A stretch of 64,000 bases of DNA from Nocardiopsis sp. N85. GTDB lineage: Bacteria; Actinomycetota; Actinomycetes; Streptosporangiales; Streptosporangiaceae. The stretch spans positions 248,001-312,000 of the forward strand of contig NZ_JARBUT010000004.1 of NCBI RefSeq assembly GCF_028882275.1, given 5' to 3'. The notes beneath the pieces were generated by a model. The model did not search any database, had not been told where the DNA came from, and was given only the letters and a program-made list of their open reading frames with translations. Shown here piece after piece: positions 59,735 to 64,000 of this stretch; within the stretch, counting starts at the first letter, position 1; the number at the start of each line of letters is the position of its first letter. Position numbers and translations under genes: made by a program.

Positions 59735-62113
59735 ATGACCGATGGCGACCGCGAGGACGCCCGATACGACGGGCCCGGCGACGAGGACGCCCACGGTCGG
59801 GGCACCGGGGCACCGGGTCTCGGGCCGCTCGGCGGCCTGCTCGACGGCCTGCCCGAGAGCGGACGCGGGACCCGTCCGCGACGCCCGGCCGGGACCAACC
59901 CGTTCCGGCGCCCCGAACCGACCCCCGAGGTCCGACCCCCCGAGCCCGCTCCGGTCGACCCCGTCCCCGCCGCACCCCGGCGGCCCGCCCCCACCGGGCG
60001 CCCGGAGCACACTCCGGCCGGACCCGTTCCTCCCGCCTCCGTTCCCCCCGCCCCCGCCGGGCCCGTCGTTCCCGCCGGGCCCGCCCCGACCCCGCCGTCC
60101 CGGCCCAACGTGATCCCCTTCCGCAACACCCCCGACCCCGTCCCGGGGAGCGGCGACCACGCCGGGGAGGCGTTCGCGGACACATCCGAGACGACCGAAC
60201 CGGACCACCCGGCGGCCACCGCCGACCGGACACCCGTGGGGCCCGCCCCCGCGACCAGCGAAGCAGAACAGAGCATGCACGCACACGAAGCGGCGGCCCT
60301 CCCGCCCGAGCCGTACCCGGCGGACCCGCACCGCACCGCACCCGCACCGGTCCGGCCCGCCCCCACCGTCCTCGCCGACCGGGTCGACCACGCCTACGAC
60401 GAGGCCACCCGAGCCGCCGTCTACCGGGCCATCAACGACCGGCGCGACGTGCGCACCGGCTTCCTCCCCGATCCCGTCGACCCCGACGTGCTCACCCGGG
60501 TCCTGGAGGCCGCGCACCGGGCGCCCAGCGTCGGCCACTCCCAGCCCTGGGACTTCGTGGTCATCGAGGACCCCGAACTGCGCGGCCGCGTCCTGGACCT
60601 GACCCTGCGCGAGCGCGACGAGTACGCCCACTCCCTTCCCAGCACCCGGGCCCGGGCCTTCTCCGGACTGAAGGTCGAGGCCGTCGCCGAGGCGCCGATC
60701 AACATCGCCGTCACCGTCGACCCCACCCGCGGGATCCGCAACACCCTGGGCCGGCACGCCAAGCCGATGAGCGCCTCCTACGCCGCCGCCCTCGCCGTGG
60801 AGAACCTGTGGCTGGCCGCCCGTGCCGAAGGCCTCGGCGTGGGCTGGGTCGGGTTCGTCGACGAACGCGACGTGGCCGGAGCCCTCGAACTCCCCTCCCA
60901 CCTGGAGGTCGTCGCCTACCTGTGCGTCGGCCACGTCGAGGAGTTCCCCACCGAGCCCGAGCTCAGCCTGTCCGGCTGGGCCAAGGGACGCCCCCTGTCC
61001 TGGGCCGTGCACCACGACCGGTACGGTCGCCGCGGTCTGCCCGGCCAGGAGCCCACGACCCTGCTGGAGGAGACCATCACCGCCATGGGAGCCCTGCACA
61101 CCCGCGCGGTGGAGGAGGCCCGGGACCGGCAGGACCGGATGACCAAGCCGCGAGGCTCCCTCGGAATCCTGGAGGAGGTGTCCGTCCAACTCGCCGGGCT
61201 CGCCGGGGAATGCCCCCCGCCCATCCCGGAACCGGCCGCCGTCGCCGTGTTCGCCGGCGACCACGGCGTCCACGCCCAAGGGGTGACCGCCTGGCCGCAG
61301 GAGGTCACCGAGCAGATGGTGCACAACTTCCTCAACGGCGGGGCCGTCGTCAACGCCTTCGCCGCCCAGGTCGGCGCCGAGGTCACCGTGGTGGACGTCG
61401 GCGTGGTCGCCGACCTGCCGCAGGCCACCGGCCTGCTGCCGCGCAAGGTCGCCCGGGGCACCGCCGACATCACCCAGGGTCCGGCCATGACCCGCGATCA
61501 GGCCATGCGAGCCCTGGAGAGCGGCATCGAGGTCGCCCGCGACCTGGTCACCGCCGGCAACCGCTGCCTCGTCACCGGCGACATGGGCATCGCCAACACC
61601 ACCCCCTCCGCCGCCCTGATCTGCGCCTTCACCGGTGCCGACCCGTCGGAGGCCACCGGCCGGGGCACCGGGGTGGACGACGCGATGTACGAGCACAAGA
61701 TCGACGTGGTCCGGCGGGCCCTGGCCGCCAACCCGATCGACCCCGCCGACCCCATCGGCACCCTGGCCGCCCTGGGCGGACTGGAGCACGCGGCCCTGGC
61801 CGGGTTCATCCTCGGCGGCGCGGCCCTGCGCGTCCCGGTGCTGCTCGACGGCGTCATCGCCGGTTCGGCCGCCCTGGCCGCGGCGGCCATCTCCGCCGAG
61901 TCCAGCAGCGCGTTCTTCGCCGGACACCGCTCCAGCGAACCCGGCCACTCCCTGGTGCTGGAACACCTGGGCCTGCGTCCGCTGATCGACCTGGAGATGC
62001 GTCTGGGCGAGGGGTCCGGCGCGCTGCTGGCCCTGCCGCTGCTCCAGGGCGCGGCCCGGGTCCTGCGCGACGTCGCCACCTTCGACGACGCCGGGGTCTC
62101 CCAGGCCCGTTGA
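59735..62113 (+). CDS. cobT: BluB-CobT fusion: DMB synthase / nicotinate-nucleotide:DMB phosphoribosyltransferase
   Basis: A 792-residue three-part protein. Residues 1-215 are Pro/Ala-rich and disordered. The BluB part (about 220-435) has RRDVRTGFLPDPVDPDVLTR, AHRAPSVGHSQPWDFVVIED and RAEGLGVGWVGFVDERDVAG, and makes 5,6-dimethylbenzimidazole from reduced flavin. The CobT part (about 450-792) has FAGDHGVHAQGVTAWPQEVT, LVTGDMGIANTTPSAALICA and DLEMRLGEGSGALLALPLL with the catalytic Glu. It makes alpha-ribazole phosphate for the lower ligand of B12. GGGGG 5 nt before the ATG. Confidence 0.93.
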   Translation: MTDGDREDARYDGPGDEDAHGRGTGAPGLGPLGGLLDGLPESGRGTRPRRPAGTNPFRRPEPTPEVRPPEPAPVDPVPAAPRRPAPTGRPEHTPAGPVPPASVPPAPAGPVVPAGPAPTPPSRPNVIPFRNTPDPVPGSGDHAGEAFADTSETTEPDHPAATADRTPVGPAPATSEAEQSMHAHEAAALPPEPYPADPHRTAPAPVRPAPTVLADRVDHAYDEATRAAVYRAINDRRDVRTGFLPDPVDPDVLTRVLEAAHRAPSVGHSQPWDFVVIEDPELRGRVLDLTLRERDEYAHSLPSTRARAFSGLKVEAVAEAPINIAVTVDPTRGIRNTLGRHAKPMSASYAAALAVENLWLAARAEGLGVGWVGFVDERDVAGALELPSHLEVVAYLCVGHVEEFPTEPELSLSGWAKGRPLSWAVHHDRYGRRGLPGQEPTTLLEETITAMGALHTRAVEEARDRQDRMTKPRGSLGILEEVSVQLAGLAGECPPPIPEPAAVAVFAGDHGVHAQGVTAWPQEVTEQMVHNFLNGGAVVNAFAAQVGAEVTVVDVGVVADLPQATGLLPRKVARGTADITQGPAMTRDQAMRALESGIEVARDLVTAGNRCLVTGDMGIANTTPSAALICAFTGADPSEATGRGTGVDDAMYEHKIDVVRRALAANPIDPADPIGTLAALGGLEHAALAGFILGGAALRVPVLLDGVIAGSAALAAAAISAESSSAFFAGHRSSEPGHSLVLEHLGLRPLIDLEMRLGEGSGALLALPLLQGAARVLRDVATFDDAGVSQAR

Positions 62114-62118
62114 GCGGC

Positions 62119-62152
62119 GAGACCGCCCGCACCGCACGGTGCGGGCGGTCTC
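62119..62152 (+). terminator. Perfect 15-bp hairpin after the cobT fusion
   Basis: GAGACCGCCCGCACC and GGTGCGGGCGGTCTC pair perfectly around GCAC, 5 nt after the stop codon. Confidence 0.85.
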
Positions 62153-62341
62153 ACACCTGTTCCGAGGATCCGTTCATCTCTCCGTAATACCGCTTTGACA
62201 AGGTATTTTGGAGCAATCGCCGAACCATCGCCGGCGGTCGGCGGGCACCGAGACCCTCATCGACCTCGATCGGGACGATGCCCGCCGGCACCCCGCCGTC
62301 GTCGCCGGGGGCCGGAACCGACGACCGAAGGGGCGCGACCC

Positions 62342-63622
62342 GTGACCTATCTCCTCGGCCTGCGTCTGCACGACCGTGACGTCCTCGTCATCGGTGGCGG
62401 CCGTGTCGCCCAACGCCGTGTTCCCGTCCTCCTGAACGCGGGCGCCCGGGTCACCCTCGTGGCCCCCGCCATCTCCGCCGCGCTGGAGGACCTGGCCTCG
62501 GCCGGCCGCCTCACCTGGATCCCACGCGCCTACGCGCCCGGCGACGTCGCCGGGCGCGCGGCCCCCGCCTACTGGCTGGTCCACTCCGCCACCGACGACC
62601 CGGCCGTCAACGCCGCCGTCGCCGAAGAGGCCGAGGCCGCCCGGATCTGGTGCGTGCGCGCCGACGACCGACACGCCTCCTCCGCCTGGACGCCGGCCAG
62701 CGGCACCGAGGGCGGCATCACCGTCGGCGTCGTCGCCTCCGGCGACCCGCTCCGGTCCGCCGGGTTGCGCGACGCCATCGTCGAAGGACTGGCCGACGGC
62801 ACCCTGGACGCCCGCCGCGGCCGCGAACGCCTCACCGGAGTCGCCCTCGTCGGCGGCGGTCCCGGCGACCCCGGTCTGATCACGGTCCGAGGACGACAAC
62901 TGCTCTCCCAGGCCGACGTCGTGGTCGTCGACCGCCTCGCCCCCACCTCCCTTCTGGACCGGCTGCCCGCCGAGGTGGAGATCGTCGACGCCGCGAAGAT
63001 CCCCTACGGCCGATCCATGGCCCAGGAGGAGATCAACCGCGTCATCGTGGACCGCGCCCGCCAGGGGAAGTTCGTGGTCCGCCTCAAGGGCGGGGACTCC
63101 TTCCTCTTCGGCCGGGGGGGAGAGGAGGCCGCCGCCTGCGCCCGGGCCGGGATCCCCGTCATCGCCGTACCCGGGGTCACCAGCGCGCTCGCCGCCCCGG
63201 CCGCCGCCGGGATCCCCGCCACCCACCGGGGCGTGGCCCAGGACGTGCACATCATCTCCGCCCACGTGGCACCCGGTGATCCCCGGTCCACCGTCGACTG
63301 GGAGGGGGTGGCCCGCGCCGGCGGCACCGTCGTGGTCCTCATGGGCGTCGAACGCCTGTCCGCCATCACCGACGCGCTCATCGCCCACGGGCGCTCCCCG
63401 GACACTCCCGTCGCCGTCGTTCAAGAGGCGACTCTGCCCGGACAGAGGACGGTCACGGGTACGCTGGCCACCATCGCGACTTCGGTCGCGACGGCCGGTG
63501 TGCGGCCCCCGGCGGTGGTGATCATCGGAGAAGTGGTCCAAACGGCGCGGGAACTTGACATACTGCACACCGGAACCCAGTTCGAGACCCATCGACTCGC
63601 GACCGGGCGCGATCTCCTATAA
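62342..63622 (+). CDS. cobA: Bifunctional precorrin-2 dehydrogenase / uroporphyrinogen-III C-methyltransferase
   Basis: A 426-residue protein. Met8/SirC-like NAD-binding domain at the N-terminus (VLVIGGGRVAQRRVPVLLNA, YWLVHSATDDPAVNAAVAEE) and CobA/SUMT domain from about residue 165: VALVGGGPGDPGLITVRGRQ, VVVVDRLAP, VRLKGGDSFLFGRGGEEAAA and VPGVTSALAAPAAAGIPATH. It converts uroporphyrinogen III to precorrin-2 and then to sirohydrochlorin, feeding B12 and siroheme. GTG start with AAGGGG 8 nt upstream. Confidence 0.93.
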   Translation: MTYLLGLRLHDRDVLVIGGGRVAQRRVPVLLNAGARVTLVAPAISAALEDLASAGRLTWIPRAYAPGDVAGRAAPAYWLVHSATDDPAVNAAVAEEAEAARIWCVRADDRHASSAWTPASGTEGGITVGVVASGDPLRSAGLRDAIVEGLADGTLDARRGRERLTGVALVGGGPGDPGLITVRGRQLLSQADVVVVDRLAPTSLLDRLPAEVEIVDAAKIPYGRSMAQEEINRVIVDRARQGKFVVRLKGGDSFLFGRGGEEAAACARAGIPVIAVPGVTSALAAPAAAGIPATHRGVAQDVHIISAHVAPGDPRSTVDWEGVARAGGTVVVLMGVERLSAITDALIAHGRSPDTPVAVVQEATLPGQRTVTGTLATIATSVATAGVRPPAVVIIGEVVQTARELDILHTGTQFETHRLATGRDLL

Positions 63623-63687
63623 CACCCCCCGATGGCGTCGCCCACCCGGAGGGAACCGTCAGCACCGATGAGGAGGGCATACCGATC

Positions 63688-64000
63688 ATGACCCGGCCGT
63701 CGGCCGCGCCGGACACCACCGGTTCCGGTCCCGCGGATCGGTTCGGTACCGGACCGGCCGCCACCTCCGACCAGCCCGCCCAGGGCCCCGGACCGCTGCC
63801 CGAGGAGGACCCCCGGGCCATCAACGAGGCCCGGCGGGGGCCCACCGTCCCCGTTCCGGCCGGACCCGCCAAACACCGTGCCCCCGCTCCTGAGGACGAT
63901 CGGTTCGAGCAGGTGCTGGAATCACTGCGCAAGCAGATCCGGGACCTCGCATTCGCCGACGACCTCCCCGGGGCGGAGGAGGGGCGGGTCCTCCAGGCCG
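63688..64000 (+). CDS. Unidentified protein, N-terminus only
   Basis: Open from ATG 63688 to the right edge (about 104 residues). The first 65 residues are Pro/Gly-rich and low complexity, then DDRFEQVLESLRKQIRDLAF begins a helical domain. GGAGGG lies 10 nt before the ATG. It is 65 nt after the cobA-type gene and on the same strand, so it could be part of a cobalamin operon, but the family cannot be told from this piece. Confidence 0.7.
   Translation, partial: MTRPSAAPDTTGSGPADRFGTGPAATSDQPAQGPGPLPEEDPRAINEARRGPTVPVPAGPAKHRAPAPEDDRFEQVLESLRKQIRDLAFADDLPGAEEGRVLQA

Overview
The window is high-GC actinobacterial DNA. The DUF5753/DUF397 regulator pairs, the BluB-CobT fusion, the FxLD lanthipeptide locus and the overall codon use suggest Nocardiopsis or a near relative; this is inference, because there is no rRNA to settle it.

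Layout. (1) 1-4.7 kb, minus strand: a class I lanthipeptide cluster of the FxLD family, with two precursor peptides, a LanB glutamylation-type dehydratase, a LanC cyclase and a separate SpaB_C-type protein cut by the left edge. (2) 4.8-9.1 kb: two XRE/DUF5753 regulators with their usual small partners (DUF6879, DUF397) and a three-gene operon led by an anti-sigma-type ATPase. (3) 9.2-9.5 kb: an IS5-type transposase relic, then an 11-bp-period TGAGTC array. (4) 10-31.8 kb, plus strand: one long block of mostly overlapping genes. It encodes a conjugative type IV secretion apparatus (VirB2-, VirB6/TrbL-, PrgI-, VirB4-, VirD4- and VirB1-like proteins and a replication-relaxation protein). A complete-looking Tad/Flp pilus set follows (RcpC/CpaB, TadZ, TadA, TadB, TadC, Flp, three TadE/G), ending in a large membrane protein that fuses an OmpA domain to a SARP/BTAD-type regulator. 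(5) 31.8-37.5 kb: a repeat-rich 0.8-kb non-coding stretch, then small genes that include four tandem paralogues of an unknown family, each separated by hairpins. (6) 37.7-42.0 kb: a methyltransferase-like pair, an excisionase and a tyrosine integrase. (7) 42.1-45.85 kb: an accretion zone next to a tRNA-Arg(UCU), holding a low-GC OLD-family ATPase/nuclease, IS701 and IS30 relics and a broken integrase tail. (8) 46.2-64 kb: ordinary chromosome with cobalamin genes (cobD, bluB-cobT, precorrin-2 dehydrogenase/cobA), a secreted penicillin acylase, NfeD and SPFH proteins, a quinone oxidoreductase, a receptor kinase, a GNAT and a Tat-exported amidase.

How it fits together. About 9.9-42.1 kb looks like one integrative conjugative element whose integrase sits at its right end. 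A 21-bp near-match to the tRNA-Arg anticodon region (42122-42142 against 45801-45821) marks a likely attachment site. The left end was not found. The main candidate for something new is the pairing of a T4SS with a Tad pilus in one transcription block. The same element carries a membrane-anchored OmpA-SARP protein, and an 11-bp-period array of the kind SARPs bind lies at its head, before a sigma-like gene. A second candidate is the tandem paralogue array with a shared leader hairpin.
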